Source: Vibrio ruber DSM 16370
Lineage (GTDB): Bacteria; Pseudomonadota; Gammaproteobacteria; Enterobacterales; Vibrionaceae
NCBI RefSeq assembly: GCF_900163965.1
Contig: NZ_FULE01000031.1
Location: 1 to 64,000, forward strand
DNA: 64,000 bases
Direction: 5' to 3'
Part shown: piece by piece, positions 1-11,100 of the stretch
Numbering within the stretch: position 1 is the stretch's first letter
How the letters are laid out: the number at the start of each line of letters is the position of its first letter
Translations under genes and position numbers: made by a program
Notes under the pieces: generated by a model
Seen by the model: the letters and a program-made list of their open reading frames with translations, nothing else
Told to the model about the DNA's origin: nothing
Databases searched by the model: none

Positions 1-203
<203 letters not shown>

Positions 204-288
204 ATACAACACCGAAGGGGTTTTGTGGCTCAGTTAGAGACTTGATTGTGTAGAGAACAAAAAAACAGCTTTCCGAATTTTAAGAATT

Positions 289-408
289 TGCTTGGCGACC
301 ATAGCGTTTTGGACCCACCTGACTCCATGCCGAACTCAGTCGTGAAACGAAACAGCGCCGATGGTAGTGTGGGGTCTCCCCATGTGAGAGTAGGACATCG
401 CCAGGCTT
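289..408 (+). rRNA. 5S ribosomal RNA
   Basis: This 120-nt stretch begins TGCTTGGCGACC and ends GCCAGGCTT, so the two ends pair as helix I. The interior carries the conserved CCATGCCGAACTCAG and AGCGCCGATGGTAGTGTGGGG blocks in two parts. It follows the 23S tail by about 85 nt, the normal 23S-5S order of an rRNA operon. Confidence 0.95.
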
Positions 409-520
409 TAATTTGCAGTTTGTCTACTGAAGCTTGATGCTTTTGATAGCTGCGATGCTCATGTGCGTTTGCACACTGCGCGTCTCGCTTCAAAATCCTC
501 ATCGCACAGCGACAAACTTC

Positions 521-553
521 TAAATAAAGCAGTTTTTGGTAAGACTTTATTTA
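521..553 (+). terminator. possible rRNA operon hairpin
   Basis: A 9-bp perfect stem (TAAATAAAG at 521-529 with CTTTATTTA at 545-553) encloses a T-rich loop about 110 nt after 5S. There is no clean T-run after the stem, so termination here is only a guess. Confidence 0.3.
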
Positions 554-608
554 GAGAGAAATTTAGCTAAAAATAGGATAATTAGATCTGTTTTTAGTCA
601 CAATTTGT

Positions 609-699
609 GGAGAGATGGCTGAGTGGTTGAAAGCACCGGTCTTGAAAACCGGCGTACGTTAATAGCGTACCTAGGGTTCAAATCCCTATCTCTCCGCCA
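609..699 (+). tRNA. tRNA-Ser(UGA)
   Basis: The 91-nt sequence folds as a class II tRNA. The acceptor GGAGAGA pairs with TCTCTCC (written with the adjoining bases), the anticodon loop is CTTGAAA giving anticodon TGA, there is a long variable arm (CGTACG...CGTAC), and the CCA end is encoded. It stands alone between the rRNA operon and a strong terminator. Confidence 0.95.
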
Positions 700-704
700 C
701 TTTT

Positions 705-738
705 AAAAAGAGCTGTTGTTATCAACAGCTCTTTTTTT
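705..738 (+). terminator. Rho-independent terminator after tRNA-Ser
   Basis: AGAGCTGTTG, loop TTAT, CAACAGCTCT forms a 10-bp perfect stem followed by a run of seven or more T. It ends the tRNA-Ser transcript. Confidence 0.9.
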
Positions 739-955
739 ATGTCCAAAAATCACTAATTCATATCGGTTAAACTTACCCACTGATTCAACCCTATTCACAT
801 ATCCGCTTACTCAAAGTTTTGTGCGGCTATTCATCTTAATAATAAACCGATTATGAGATCGATTTGGCGGTATTATGCTTCACGCTAAGCGTAACAGTGA
901 CATTGTGCGACCAATCGAGTATGTTGTTCAGCATATTTTCTTGTCGTACTTAGTT

Positions 956-2494
956 ATGTTAAAAAGAATCATCATCAATACTGTTTTATATTCTATTGTT
1001 CTCTTTACTGTTGGTTGCTCGTCTGCACCAGACAGTGTGCCATTATCTGATCATGACTATTGTGCTGTACCGCTGAATCGTCCAACTCAAACCTTATCTC
1101 AGTTTACTGCACCTTTTGCATCAGAAATGCAGCATAAGACCGGAGTCTATGTTTTGGAACAAGGGACGGAAGCGATGATGTCCCGCGCATGGCTGTCTGA
1201 ACGTGCGGAAAAATCTATTGATGTACAATATTTTATATTTTCAATCGATAATGTTGGCCTGATTGCTACCGATTATTTGGTGCGTGCTGCTGAGCGCGGT
1301 GTCAAAGTTCGAGTGTTGGTTGACGATATTATGCTGGAAGCTCGGGGAGATGAGCTTTTAATGCTGGCTGCCCACAAGAATATCGAGATTAAAATTTATA
1401 ATCCGAATGCGAATGTCGGCAAGAATATTATCCAAAAGCTTACATCGCTTGTGACTGATTTCCATGGTCTTAATCAGAGAATGCATAACAAGGTATTTCT
1501 GGTTGATCAACAAATCGCAATTACCGGTGGACGCAATATTGCCGATGAATATTTTGGGTTTGATCATGACTATAATTTCAGGGACAGAGATGTTTTTCTC
1601 GCAGGTAAAGCCGTCCATTCAGTACAGGCATCTTTTGAACAGTATTGGCAAAGTAAGCTCAGTGTTTCCGTCGAAGATCTGATGGGGAGTCAACCATATC
1701 CGGAGAACCCAAATTTTTCTCGGTTACATTCTTATGCGTGTAATCCTGAGAATTTCAATCCAGAGATTAGAGAAGAGATCGAAGATGTACCGGAGACCTT
1801 TAATCACCTTGCAGATGAAGGTAAATTTTTATTTATCGACCATGTTGAATATATTGCTGACATTCCGGGAAAGAATGATCGCAAGCATTTTCTGGGTGGC
1901 GGGAGTATCACCAAAGATAAATTGATTGAACTTGCAGAACAAGCGACAGACAGTATTGTTATCCAGACACCATATTTGATTACAACTAAAAGAGACCGGG
2001 CATTTCTACGTCAATTGGTTAATCATGGTGTCAAAATAAAAATACTTACAAACAGTCTGGCATCCAATGATAATTTAGAAGCTTTTAGCGGCTATCAAAG
2101 AAATAGAAATGAATTACTCGACACTGGTGTCGAAGTTTACGAATTCAGGCCTGATGCCAGAATTAGGCAGAGGGTGATGTCGGAACATATGTATAAACGA
2201 TTGCCATCGATACCTATATTTGGCCTGCATGCCAAAACAATGACAATTGATGACAATATTACTGTAATCGGTACTTATAATTTTGATCCCCGTAGTGCAA
2301 ATCTGAATACGGAGAGCATGACAGTTATTTATTCTCCTGAGATTACACAAGATGTGAAATCTTCAATGTTAAAAGAGATGGATGCTGAGAATGCATGGCA
2401 GATTACCAAGGATTTTAATCCCGATGATAAAGTCCGGTTATTTAAACGGATTAGGGTTAAACTACGAAGAGTCGTGCCGAAAAATATACTCTAG
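956..2494 (+). CDS. phospholipase D family lipoprotein (cardiolipin synthase-like)
   Basis: Member of the PLD/cardiolipin synthase superfamily, with two HxK(x)4D motifs in the usual order. The first is HNKVFLVD with the downstream GGRN; the second is HAKTMTIDD with GTYNFDPRS. This arrangement fits enzymes that make a phosphatidyl-enzyme through one His and release it with the other; ClsC (YmdC) is the closest family I recognise. I chose the ATG at 956, which gives 512 aa, because it opens a signal sequence ending in a lipobox-like TVGC with Cys near residue 21, so a periplasm-facing lipoprotein is likely. The frame stays open up to an ATG at 875, but that would bury the signal peptide. The gene is monocistronic. 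Substrate is not readable from sequence; cardiolipin synthase or phospholipase are both possible. Confidence 0.85.
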   Translation: MLKRIIINTVLYSIVLFTVGCSSAPDSVPLSDHDYCAVPLNRPTQTLSQFTAPFASEMQHKTGVYVLEQGTEAMMSRAWLSERAEKSIDVQYFIFSIDNVGLIATDYLVRAAERGVKVRVLVDDIMLEARGDELLMLAAHKNIEIKIYNPNANVGKNIIQKLTSLVTDFHGLNQRMHNKVFLVDQQIAITGGRNIADEYFGFDHDYNFRDRDVFLAGKAVHSVQASFEQYWQSKLSVSVEDLMGSQPYPENPNFSRLHSYACNPENFNPEIREEIEDVPETFNHLADEGKFLFIDHVEYIADIPGKNDRKHFLGGGSITKDKLIELAEQATDSIVIQTPYLITTKRDRAFLRQLVNHGVKIKILTNSLASNDNLEAFSGYQRNRNELLDTGVEVYEFRPDARIRQRVMSEHMYKRLPSIPIFGLHAKTMTIDDNITVIGTYNFDPRSANLNTESMTVIYSPEITQDVKSSMLKEMDAENAWQITKDFNPDDKVRLFKRIRVKLRRVVPKNIL

Positions 2495-3025
2495 TGTTTT
2501 GATAATCAACTCATAAGATAAGATTAAGTCCGACTTACTTTATGAAAAATCACCATATTGTATTAGGCCATGAGCAGCTATTCTTATCGGACAAATGCAA
2601 TAAATTATTAACTCAAGTTCATATTTGTTCTTATTCTGTGAAATTACCTTCATTAAGGCAAAGGTGTTTTTACGGAATAAGAATGAGCTAGGAAAATACA
2701 GATTTATTATGAACAGGTTTATTATGAACAATGTCTCGTAAATGTAGCGATGTGAAAATATTGTATAGGTATATTTGTGGATGAAGGACTTCAATATTCA
2801 TCGATTTTTCCGGTTATGCATATAAGATAATTTGTTCTATTTACGACGCTTTTGATTATTAAACGACGCTCTCTGGTGATTTTCCATTCTATTTATGTGA
2901 TAACTTAATTAAAGTATGTGACGGACTCATTGGACAACTCCAGTGAATCTTGCAAAAACACGGCCACACACTATTTTAAAACTAGGCATGGTTTACATTG
3001 CCAAGACTTGGTGAGAGAGGGGTTG
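2495..3025. other. AT-rich intergenic region
   Basis: About 530 bp between the PLD gene and the chemoreceptor. It is AT-rich, with no convincing gene, hairpin terminator or RNA. It presumably holds the chemoreceptor promoter. The receptor frame is open from an upstream ATG at 2918, but that extension reads as non-membrane filler and lacks a ribosome binding site. Confidence 0.5.
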
Positions 3026-4987
3026 ATGAAGATTAGAACAAAGCTGATTGCAACGTTTGTGGTTGCAGTCACTGTGCCCGTTGCTTTTTTAGCGATTTTC
3101 TCCATAAGAGAAGTCACTGATGCAGCGATCACACAATTTCAAAAAGCCACGATGAAAGAAATTTTGCAAGTTGATCGTGCGTTTAATATTTTCTTTGATA
3201 ATGCGAAGAAGAGTATTGATTATCTTGCATCACTCCCCGAAGTTACTGAACATTTATCCGATGCACCAAGTTTTGTTGACCAACAGAAAGTCGATAACTT
3301 CAAAGGATGGTCTTCTCTTGAAGGGCAGTCAAAACATCTCTTCGACATTTTTGAACGATTTGGCAAAGCAAAACAAAACCTGGCTTATGTTTATACCGGG
3401 CGTGAAACAGGAAGTTATATCGAATGGCCGGGGAGCAACTTTTCTTCTCCTTTCGACCCCCGTGTTCGTCCATGGTATAAGGCGGCAATGGCAGCAAATG
3501 GTAAGGCCGTTATGACCCACGCTTATTACTGGAAGGGCGATGATGCGACTTATATCGCGATTGCAAAAGCGGTAAAAGATAAAAACAATAAAGTGCTTGG
3601 CGCCGTTAGTTTGGATATCTCCGTGAATGAGCTGACTGATATCGTTAAGAGTATTACTATCGGTGATAATGGCTATATCGTTTTGCTGGAAGACAATGAC
3701 ACGATTTTAGTTGATCCATTTAAACCGGAGAATAGCTTTAAATCTGTGAGCGATATTGATACGCCATTTTTTAAATTGATGAGTGAACACCCTAAAGCGT
3801 TGTTTGAGGTGACTCGTGGTGGCACAGACTACCTCGGACAAATAGTTATCTCTAAGTTGGGCTGGCGTTTTGTTGCTCTAGTTCCTAAATCTGAAGTCTA
3901 TGCCGCTGCAGTGAAACAGACTTATGTGACATTTGCGATTGTGATTCCTTTAGTTATTATTTTCATTTTGATCGCATTTTATGTTTCAAAAGTCATTACC
4001 TCACAAATCAACAGTGTGACGCATGTTCTGCGACAAATTTCTCAGGGACACGGTGATTTGACAACGAAGCTTGACGAGACTGCCAAGGATGAAGTCGGAG
4101 AATTGTCGCGTGCCTTTAATGGGTTTGTCGATAAGTTGGGGAACCTGATTCGGGAAGTTGTCACCCTCAGTGCTGATCTGAAGAGTATGGCTGCCACGGC
4201 GACGGAAAAAGCACATCAATGGCAGGCTGATTCAGGAAATCAGTTAGAGAAAGTTACACTGGTGACAGATGCTATCTCTGAGATGTCGAAGGCGACTGCT
4301 GAAATTGCATCCAGCTCCGAGCAGGCCGCGGGGATTGCTGAAAGCAGTTCTGCTGACTGTAAGAATGGCAAATTAGTCGTTGAAAATACCAAAGAGTCGA
4401 TAGAGACACTTGCCAGTGAAGTCCATACCACGAGCGATATCATCAGCAAACTGAATGATAATTCTCAACAGATTACCACGATTATTACCACGATTCAGGG
4501 CATCGCAGAGCAGACGAATTTATTGGCTTTAAACGCTGCCATTGAAGCCGCCAGAGCCGGAGAGCATGGCCGAGGGTTTGCTGTGGTTGCCGATGAAGTT
4601 CGTAATCTATCACAGAAAACAACAGCCTCGACGGAAGAAATTCAGCAAATGATTCAAGAGTTGCAGCAAACCACGCAACAAGCCGCAGACGTCATGAAAA
4701 ATAGTAAGTCGATGACTGATAGTGCCGTAGAGCAAGCCAATACGGCCAGCGAAAGTTTGATTCAGTTAGCCCGTTCAATTGATCAGATCAAAGGTGCTTC
4801 AATTCAGATTGCGACCGCAACAGAAGAACAGTCGTGTGTCTGTGAGGATATTACGCAAAATACACAACAGATTAATGCTATCGCAAATCAACTGACAGAA
4901 GATGCTCAAGGACAGCTTGATAGTGCAGAAGCATTCCGTAAGGTTTCAGATAAGATGTACGATTTGGTGGGTAAATTTAAAGTATAA
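3026..4987 (+). CDS. methyl-accepting chemotaxis protein with dCache sensor
   Basis: Transmembrane chemoreceptor of 653 aa. In order: a membrane helix at about residues 7-29, a periplasmic dCache domain, a second helix near 300-320, a HAMP domain, and a cytoplasmic signalling domain with the conserved hairpin tip [19 protein letters not shown]. In the membrane-distal Cache module the amino-acid-binding signature is largely present: Arg148-Pro-Trp150-Tyr151, Tyr near 167 and Asp197. The Tyr usually five residues before the Arg is Phe here. The start at 3026 is set by GAGAGAGGGG just upstream and by the membrane helix. There is no C-terminal CheR/CheB tether pentapeptide. Likely ligand class is amino acids, by motif only. 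A terminator follows. Confidence 0.9.
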   Translation: MKIRTKLIATFVVAVTVPVAFLAIFSIREVTDAAITQFQKATMKEILQVDRAFNIFFDNAKKSIDYLASLPEVTEHLSDAPSFVDQQKVDNFKGWSSLEGQSKHLFDIFERFGKAKQNLAYVYTGRETGSYIEWPGSNFSSPFDPRVRPWYKAAMAANGKAVMTHAYYWKGDDATYIAIAKAVKDKNNKVLGAVSLDISVNELTDIVKSITIGDNGYIVLLEDNDTILVDPFKPENSFKSVSDIDTPFFKLMSEHPKALFEVTRGGTDYLGQIVISKLGWRFVALVPKSEVYAAAVKQTYVTFAIVIPLVIIFILIAFYVSKVITSQINSVTHVLRQISQGHGDLTTKLDETAKDEVGELSRAFNGFVDKLGNLIREVVTLSADLKSMAATATEKAHQWQADSGNQLEKVTLVTDAISEMSKATAEIASSSEQAAGIAESSSADCKNGKLVVENTKESIETLASEVHTTSDIISKLNDNSQQITTIITTIQGIAEQTNLLALNAAIEAARAGEHGRGFAVVADEVRNLSQKTTASTEEIQQMIQELQQTTQQAADVMKNSKSMTDSAVEQANTASESLIQLARSIDQIKGASIQIATATEEQSCVCEDITQNTQQINAIANQLTEDAQGQLDSAEAFRKVSDKMYDLVGKFKV

Positions 4988-5014
4988 CCAATGGATTGAA
5001 AATCTATCGTTGCC

Positions 5015-5046
5015 AATGCCTGAGTCGTCATACTCAGGCATTTTTC
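5015..5046 (+). terminator. terminator between chemoreceptor and ilvY
   Basis: The stem AATGCCTGAG pairs with CTCAGGCATT across an 8-nt loop and is followed by TTT. It lies between convergent genes and could serve both strands. Confidence 0.85.
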
Positions 5047-5092
5047 TATTGGAGCCCCAAGCTATTTTTCCGGCCTAACCACGGGTTCTGAA

Positions 5093-5989
5093 TTAAGTCA
5101 CAATACTTCTTTTGGCAGTGACAACCTGCCATAAGGCTTTTACCAACGGTTGCTCTAATTGGGACTGACGACAGCAAACCCCTAACTGGAATGGCGGTAT
5201 CAACTGGCTCTCCGGTAAACGCTGCACTTTTTCTCGGGCTGGACTGTTATTGATAACAACATCGGGCGCAATGCCAATCCCATATCCAAGCGCAACCATA
5301 CTCACAATGGCTTCGTGGCCGGCACTTTGAGCATAGATATTGGGTTTGATTTCCATTTCCTTAAACCAAGTATTGGCTCTTTCTCTTGCTGTACCTGATT
5401 CAGGCACGATAAATGGAATTGTTGACCAGTCAATCGGCTCGGCACGAAGTGCCTGCTCAAAACTGCTGACACCGACAGGTGCAATCACTGACAGCGGTAT
5501 CTCACTGATCGACTCAAATACAATGCGGTTAGGCAGTTGTTCCGGTAAAGCTGAGATAGCCAGATCGGCTTCGTTGTTCAGAACCTTGTCGATTGCCTGA
5601 GCAGGATCACCCGTTAATAGCTTGAATTCAATAAATGGGTGTTGAGAGCGAAAGTCAGCCAGTAGTTCCGGAAGGTGGCTATAGCTGGCCGTTACCGAAC
5701 AAAACAGGCGAATTTCACCTTTCAGCGTTTGGTTGCTCTCATGCAGCTCCGCCTGAAACTGCTGCCACTCACTGATGATTTTCAAGGCGACCGGCAGGAG
5801 ACGAAGGCCTGTCGGTGTTACTTCTACCCGACGATTATCGCGGATAAAGAGATATTGCCCGATTTCATCTTCAAACTTTTGAATCTGACGGCTTAATGCT
5901 GACGGACTCATGTGCATTGCCGCAGCCGTTTTACTAAAGTTTTTACTGTCACAGAGATGGACAAAAAGTTCTAATATTTTAATATTCAT
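5093..5989 (-). CDS. ilvY: LysR-family activator of ilvC
   Basis: This 298-aa LysR-type regulator has an N-terminal winged HTH (FSKTAAAMHMSPSALSRQIQ at about residues 18-37) and a C-terminal substrate-binding-protein fold. It is read away from ilvC across a 138-bp gap. That is the arrangement of IlvY, which in E. coli senses acetolactate/acetohydroxybutyrate and activates ilvC while repressing itself. Length and the adjacent KARI gene make the identification firm. No sign of truncation. Confidence 0.92.
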   Translation of the reverse strand: MNIKILELFVHLCDSKNFSKTAAAMHMSPSALSRQIQKFEDEIGQYLFIRDNRRVEVTPTGLRLLPVALKIISEWQQFQAELHESNQTLKGEIRLFCSVTASYSHLPELLADFRSQHPFIEFKLLTGDPAQAIDKVLNNEADLAISALPEQLPNRIVFESISEIPLSVIAPVGVSSFEQALRAEPIDWSTIPFIVPESGTARERANTWFKEMEIKPNIYAQSAGHEAIVSMVALGYGIGIAPDVVINNSPAREKVQRLPESQLIPPFQLGVCCRQSQLEQPLVKALWQVVTAKRSIVT

Positions 5990-6127
5990 ATTGTTGTCTA
6001 ATATGTTGCATTTTTTGCAATACTTGGTTGTGAATATATCACTTTCGGCAATAGAGTGTCTGATTTAATATGTGGATATTCGGTGTCTGCTACCGACATG
6101 ATGGATCAATAACGAAGGAGCCCCTAC
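5990..6127. promoter_or_regulatory. ilvY-ilvC divergent promoter region
   Basis: The 138-bp gap between divergent ilvY and ilvC must hold both promoters and, by analogy with E. coli, tandem IlvY operators. The ilvC ribosome binding site GAAGGAG lies just before its ATG. I did not assign individual operators. Confidence 0.6.
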
Positions 6128-7612
6128 ATGGCTAACTATTTCAATACACTGAATTTACGTCAGCAACTGGATCAACTGGGTCGTTGCCGTTTTATGGATC
6201 GTGAAGAATTTGCCAATGAAGCAGATTACCTTAAAGGTAAGAAAGTTGTGATCGTTGGCTGTGGTGCTCAAGGTTTAAACCAAGGCCTGAACATGCGTGA
6301 TTCTGGTCTGGATGTTGCCTATGCATTGCGTCAGGCTGCGATTGATGAGCAGCGTCAGTCCTATAAAAATGCGAAAGATAATGGTTTTGAAGTAGGTAGC
6401 TACGAGCAACTGATTCCTCAAGCGGATCTGGTGGTGAATCTGACACCGGATAAACAGCATACCAATGTTGTTGAAACTATTATGCCTCTCATGAAAGAAG
6501 GCGCAGCATTAGGCTACTCACACGGCTTTAATATCGTTGAAGAAGGGATGCAAATCCGTAAAGATTTGACGGTTGTCATGGTTGCACCGAAGTGTCCGGG
6601 AACTGAAGTTCGTGAAGAGTATAAGCGTGGTTTCGGTGTTCCGACACTGATTGCTGTGCACCCGGAAAACGATCCTAAAGGCGATGGTCTGGAGATCGCG
6701 AAAGCATGGGCTGCTGCAACCGGTGGACATCGTGCAGGTTGTCTGGAATCTTCTTTTGTTGCCGAAGTTAAATCAGACTTGATGGGTGAACAAACCATTC
6801 TGTGCGGTATGTTGCAAGCTGGCTCTATCGTATGCTACGAGAAAATGGTTGCTGAAGGTATCGATGCCGGTTATGCAGGAAAATTGCTGCAATATGGCTG
6901 GGAAACGATTACTGAAGCGCTCAAGTTCGGTGGTATCACACATATGATGGATCGCCTGTCGAACCCTGCGAAAGTTAAAGCATTTGAGTTATCGGAAGAT
7001 CTGAAAGATTTACTGCGTCCGCTGTATAACAAACACATGGACGATATCATTGCCGGTGAATTTTCTAGTACGATGATGGCTGACTGGGCTAATGATGACG
7101 CTAATCTGTTGAACTGGCGTAAAGAAACCGGTGAAACGACATTTGAAAACTACCCTGAATCTGATGTAAAAATCACTGAGCAAGAATATTTTGATCACGG
7201 TATCCTGATGATCGCGATGGTTCGTGCCGGAGTTGAACTGGCATTTGAAGCGATGACAGATTCCGGAATCATTGATGAGTCGGCCTATTACGAATCTCTG
7301 CATGAGCTACCACTGATTGCCAATACCATCGCTCGTAAGCGCTTGTATGAAATGAACGTTGTTATCTCTGATACGGCAGAATACGGAAACTATCTGTTTG
7401 CTAATGTCGCGACACCATTATTACGCGAAAAATTCATGCCTTCAGTGAGCACCGATGTGATTGGTAAAGGTTTAGGTGAAACCTCTAATCATGTTGATAA
7501 TGCTTATCTGATTGAAGTGAACAGCGTGATTCGCAATCATCCGGTCGAGTACATCGGTGAAGAATTACGTGGCTATATGAAAGATATGAAGCGAATTGCC
7601 GTGGGTGGTTAA
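6128..7612 (+). CDS. ilvC: ketol-acid reductoisomerase (NADP+), class II
   Basis: Converts acetolactate or acetohydroxybutyrate to the dihydroxy acids of valine and isoleucine synthesis, using NADPH and Mg2+. The nucleotide-binding loop [14 protein letters not shown] is at about residues 40-53. The 494-aa length and duplicated C-terminal helical domain mark the long class II form found in enterobacteria and vibrios. GAAGGAG precedes the ATG by a normal distance. Divergent from its activator gene ilvY; monocistronic, with a terminator downstream. Confidence 0.97.
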   Translation: MANYFNTLNLRQQLDQLGRCRFMDREEFANEADYLKGKKVVIVGCGAQGLNQGLNMRDSGLDVAYALRQAAIDEQRQSYKNAKDNGFEVGSYEQLIPQADLVVNLTPDKQHTNVVETIMPLMKEGAALGYSHGFNIVEEGMQIRKDLTVVMVAPKCPGTEVREEYKRGFGVPTLIAVHPENDPKGDGLEIAKAWAAATGGHRAGCLESSFVAEVKSDLMGEQTILCGMLQAGSIVCYEKMVAEGIDAGYAGKLLQYGWETITEALKFGGITHMMDRLSNPAKVKAFELSEDLKDLLRPLYNKHMDDIIAGEFSSTMMADWANDDANLLNWRKETGETTFENYPESDVKITEQEYFDHGILMIAMVRAGVELAFEAMTDSGIIDESAYYESLHELPLIANTIARKRLYEMNVVISDTAEYGNYLFANVATPLLREKFMPSVSTDVIGKGLGETSNHVDNAYLIEVNSVIRNHPVEYIGEELRGYMKDMKRIAVGG

Positions 7613-7620
7613 TCGAATTT

Positions 7621-7698
7621 GTCGTCACCCAAAAGGTGACGACAATGATCGCTGAACTCATGATAAAAAAGGCCTGAATTGTATAATTCAGGCCTTTT
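7621..7698 (+). terminator. two hairpins after ilvC
   Basis: A first hairpin (GTCGTCACC at 7621-7629 with GGTGACGAC) is followed by a second at 7667-7698, in which GGCCTGAATT pairs with AATTCAGGCC, flanked by AAAA and TTTT. The second is a symmetric, probably bidirectional terminator between the convergent ilvC and ubiK genes. Confidence 0.85.
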
Positions 7699-7774
7699 GC
7701 TTGCTGAATGAGATAATACTGTTACCCGCTATGAACATTCTTCTGCGTGACCAGTTGTTCTCAAGACGCTGTGG

Positions 7775-8032
7775 TTATTTATCTTGTTGAGACAGTTTAT
7801 CTTCTAACTCAGTGAGTTTTGCTTCCAGTTGAGTCAACTTCTCACGGGTACGAAGTAATACCTGTGTCTGCACATCAAATTCTTCACGACTGACAACATC
7901 CAGCTTATTCAATTGTCCTTGAATGACCTGCCGAACTTTCTGTTCAACATCAGCACCGAGGTCTTTGACCGGTTGAGGCATGGCATCATGAATCTGTTTT
8001 GCAACTTGCTCTAGTTTCTTTGGATCAAACAT
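7775..8032 (-). CDS. ubiK: ubiquinone biosynthesis accessory factor UbiK
   Basis: Small 85-aa protein of the BMFP (YqiC/UbiK) family. It begins [19 protein letters not shown] and ends in a long heptad-rich coiled coil ([18 protein letters not shown]). UbiK trimers bind UbiJ and help assemble aerobic ubiquinone synthesis. The frame extends upstream to 8119, but the start at 8032 matches the family N-terminus and has GAGGAG about 11 nt before it. It stands alone between the ilvC terminator and the efflux operon end. Confidence 0.9.
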   Translation of the reverse strand: MFDPKKLEQVAKQIHDAMPQPVKDLGADVEQKVRQVIQGQLNKLDVVSREEFDVQTQVLLRTREKLTQLEAKLTELEDKLSQQDK

Positions 8033-8171
8033 ATCGGGTAAAACTCCTCTTCTACTCCCTGTTATTCTATGTAATTCAAGCAGGAAAGTCGTTATGAAAG
8101 TAGACAAAAAAGGCCACATCGTGTGGCCTTTTTGCTTATCCGGGTATCAAACACACCTTACGGTATGTCTA

Positions 8172-11100
8172 TCAAGCCGTATGGGTTGGTGCTTCATCTG
8201 ATGATTGCTTTTCTTCATCGTCTTCCACAAAAACCGGTAGTGGTTTATGTTTTTCTGCCAGATAACTGTAAATGACGGGAAGAACAAACAACGTAAACAG
8301 AGTCCCGATTGCAAGACCGGCAACGATAACAATACCGATACTGAACCGCTGTTTGGCACCGGCACCGGTGGCATACATTAACGGAATCAGGCCGGCAATC
8401 ATCGCGGCGGTTGTCATCAGGATTGGGCGCAAACGAATCTTCGCTGCTTCCATGACGGCTTCAATCCGGTTTTTATTGAATTTCAGTTGTACCTCTTTGG
8501 CAACTTCACAAATCAGGATGCCGTGCTTGGTTATCAAACCTATCAGCGTAATCAGCCCAACCTGTGAATAAATGTTGAGTGAGGTAAAACCAAAGAATCC
8601 GCCCCATGCCAATGCGACCAGAGCGCCACAGATTGCGAGTGGTACAGACACCATGATGACGATTGGATCTCTGACGGATTCAAACTGAATCGCCAGAACC
8701 AAGAAGATAATTGCCAAAGCGAGAGCAAAGGTCGTATAGAGTGCGCTCCCTTCGGTAATAAACTGACGAGATTCACCCATGTAGTCGCGGGTGTAACCGG
8801 TCGGCAGGGTTTTATCGACTTCACTGTTCAGCCACTCGAGCGCACTTCCCATGGTGACTCCGGGCGTTGGTACTGCACTGATGGTTGCTGAGTTCAACTG
8901 GTTAAAGTGGGGTAATGCCCGAGGTTCTGAAACCACATCAATCTTAATCAGACTACGTAAAGGAATCGCATCGCCATTGGCGGCCAGTACATAGTAATTG
9001 TTCATTGACTCAGGGTTTAGTCGGTATTTACGCTCGACTTGCGGAATAACTTCATAGGAACGTCCATAGAGATCAACGCGATTGACATAACCATCAGCCA
9101 TCATCGTTGCCAGTGTCGTTCCGATATCCTGCATCGTTACCCCATAGGCTCCCGCTTTGTCTTTATCAATACTGATTTTCATGGTTGCTGAATCGAAGTT
9201 CAGATCCAGTGTTGAGTAGACAAACAAGGGGCTCTGCTGAACTTTACCTAAGATGTCCGAAGCCAGAGTAAACAGGTTTTCGAAGCTATTTGGTGTTTTC
9301 AGCACTAACTGAATCGGCAGACCTGAACCGGCACCCGGCAGTTCTGGCATCTCGAAAGCCGAAACAGACATGCTCGGAACTTCTTTAAGAAGTTCTTGTA
9401 GTCGTTTTTGTATTTCAGACTGACTCGCTTCCCGCTGACTCCAAGGTACCATGACCGAGAAACCCAGAGACTGGTTTGATTTCGGCACACCGGTAAACTC
9501 CAGATTTAAGTTAACTTCAGGTTGCTTCATCAAAATATCATTGACGTGCTCCATGGTTCTCTGCATGTAGTCAAGGTTAGCGTTTGACTGTCCATTGGCA
9601 ATAAACATCACCACCCCGTTATCCTCTGAAGGGGCCAGTTCAGTCGGAATAAATTTAAACAGAACCGGGAGGCTGGCAAGGATAATCAAGGCAAAAGCAA
9701 TCACAACGGGACGGTGCATCATGACCGCCGATAGCATTTTCTCATAGCGGTTAGTCATCCGATCCAATATTGAGTGAACCCGACTTTCAAATCTGTTAGG
9801 GGTGCCGTGAGCGATAAGCATCTTTGAACACATCATCGGTGAAAGCGTTAGTGCAATAATCCCTGAAACGATCACCGAACCTGCCAGAGATAATGCAAAC
9901 TCTTTAAATAGTGAGCCTGTAATCCCTTGTGTCAGTGCGATTGGTGCGTATACCGCTGCCAGAGTCAGAGTCATGGCAATGACCGGTAACGCAATTTCTC
10001 TGGTTCCGATAATCGCTGCCCTGAATGGTGTCTCACCCAGCTTGATGTGACGGTCAACGTTTTCAAGAACAACGATCGCATCATCCACAACCAGACCGAT
10101 TGCGAGCACCATGGCAAGCAGGGTCATTAAGTTCCAGGAAAACCCGAAAGTCTGCATCACCAGAGAAACCCCAATCAGAGACAGTGGTATAGTGATGATC
10201 GGAATCACGACAGCGCGGAAAGAACCGAGGAAAAGACTAATCACCACCAATACGATTAGAATGGCTTCTCCGATGGTTTTGATAACCTCGTTGATTGACT
10301 CGTTGATTGCTTCTGTTGAGTCGTAGAGCAGCGTCATCTTGATATTGCTTGGCATATTTTTTTCGATGCGCGGCATAATCGCTCTGACATCCCGGGCAAT
10401 ATCGATCGGGTTGGCGCTCGGTGCAGCATTAATTGCGGCAACAATTGCTTCTTTTCCGTTTGCCGTTGCCCGATAGGTATCATGGCTTTTTGCCAGTGAA
10501 ACTTTGGCGATGTCTCCCAAACGGATAATTTGACCACCATCTGATTTGATGACCAGACGCTCTAACTCCGTGGTTGTGGAAACCTGCGTATCCGCATCCC
10601 CATTATAGAGAACCAACTCACCGGTTGACTGCCCCGTCGCTGATTGATAGTTATTGGCACTCAGAACGCTCATCACTTGTGACGCAGACAATTTCAGTGC
10701 GGCCATCTTATTCGGGTCTAACCAAATGCGCAGGCCGTATTTGATCCCACCATAGAGATCAACTTTCGAAACGCCACTAACCGAGAATAACTGTGGATTG
10801 ACCACGCGTTCAAGATAGTCGTTGATTTGGCTGGAATTCAGTTCATCACTGGAGAAGCCAATATAGAGTACCGCCGTTGTCGAACCAGTTGACATCGTGA
10901 CACTCGGATCTTCTGCTTCTTTTGGCAGTTGTGAGCGTACGGAGTTGGTTTTTGCCAGAATGTCAGCCAATGCCGCATTCGGGTCAGTATTGAGCTTCAT
11001 TTTAACCGTAATGGTTGACCCGCCCATTGAGGACTCTGAGGTCATGTAGTCGATATTATCGGCCTGAGCAATTGCTTGCTCTAACGGTTGAGTGATAAAC

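Noticed and set aside
246..502. Frames over the 5S rRNA on both strands
   Set aside because: They are translations of structural RNA.
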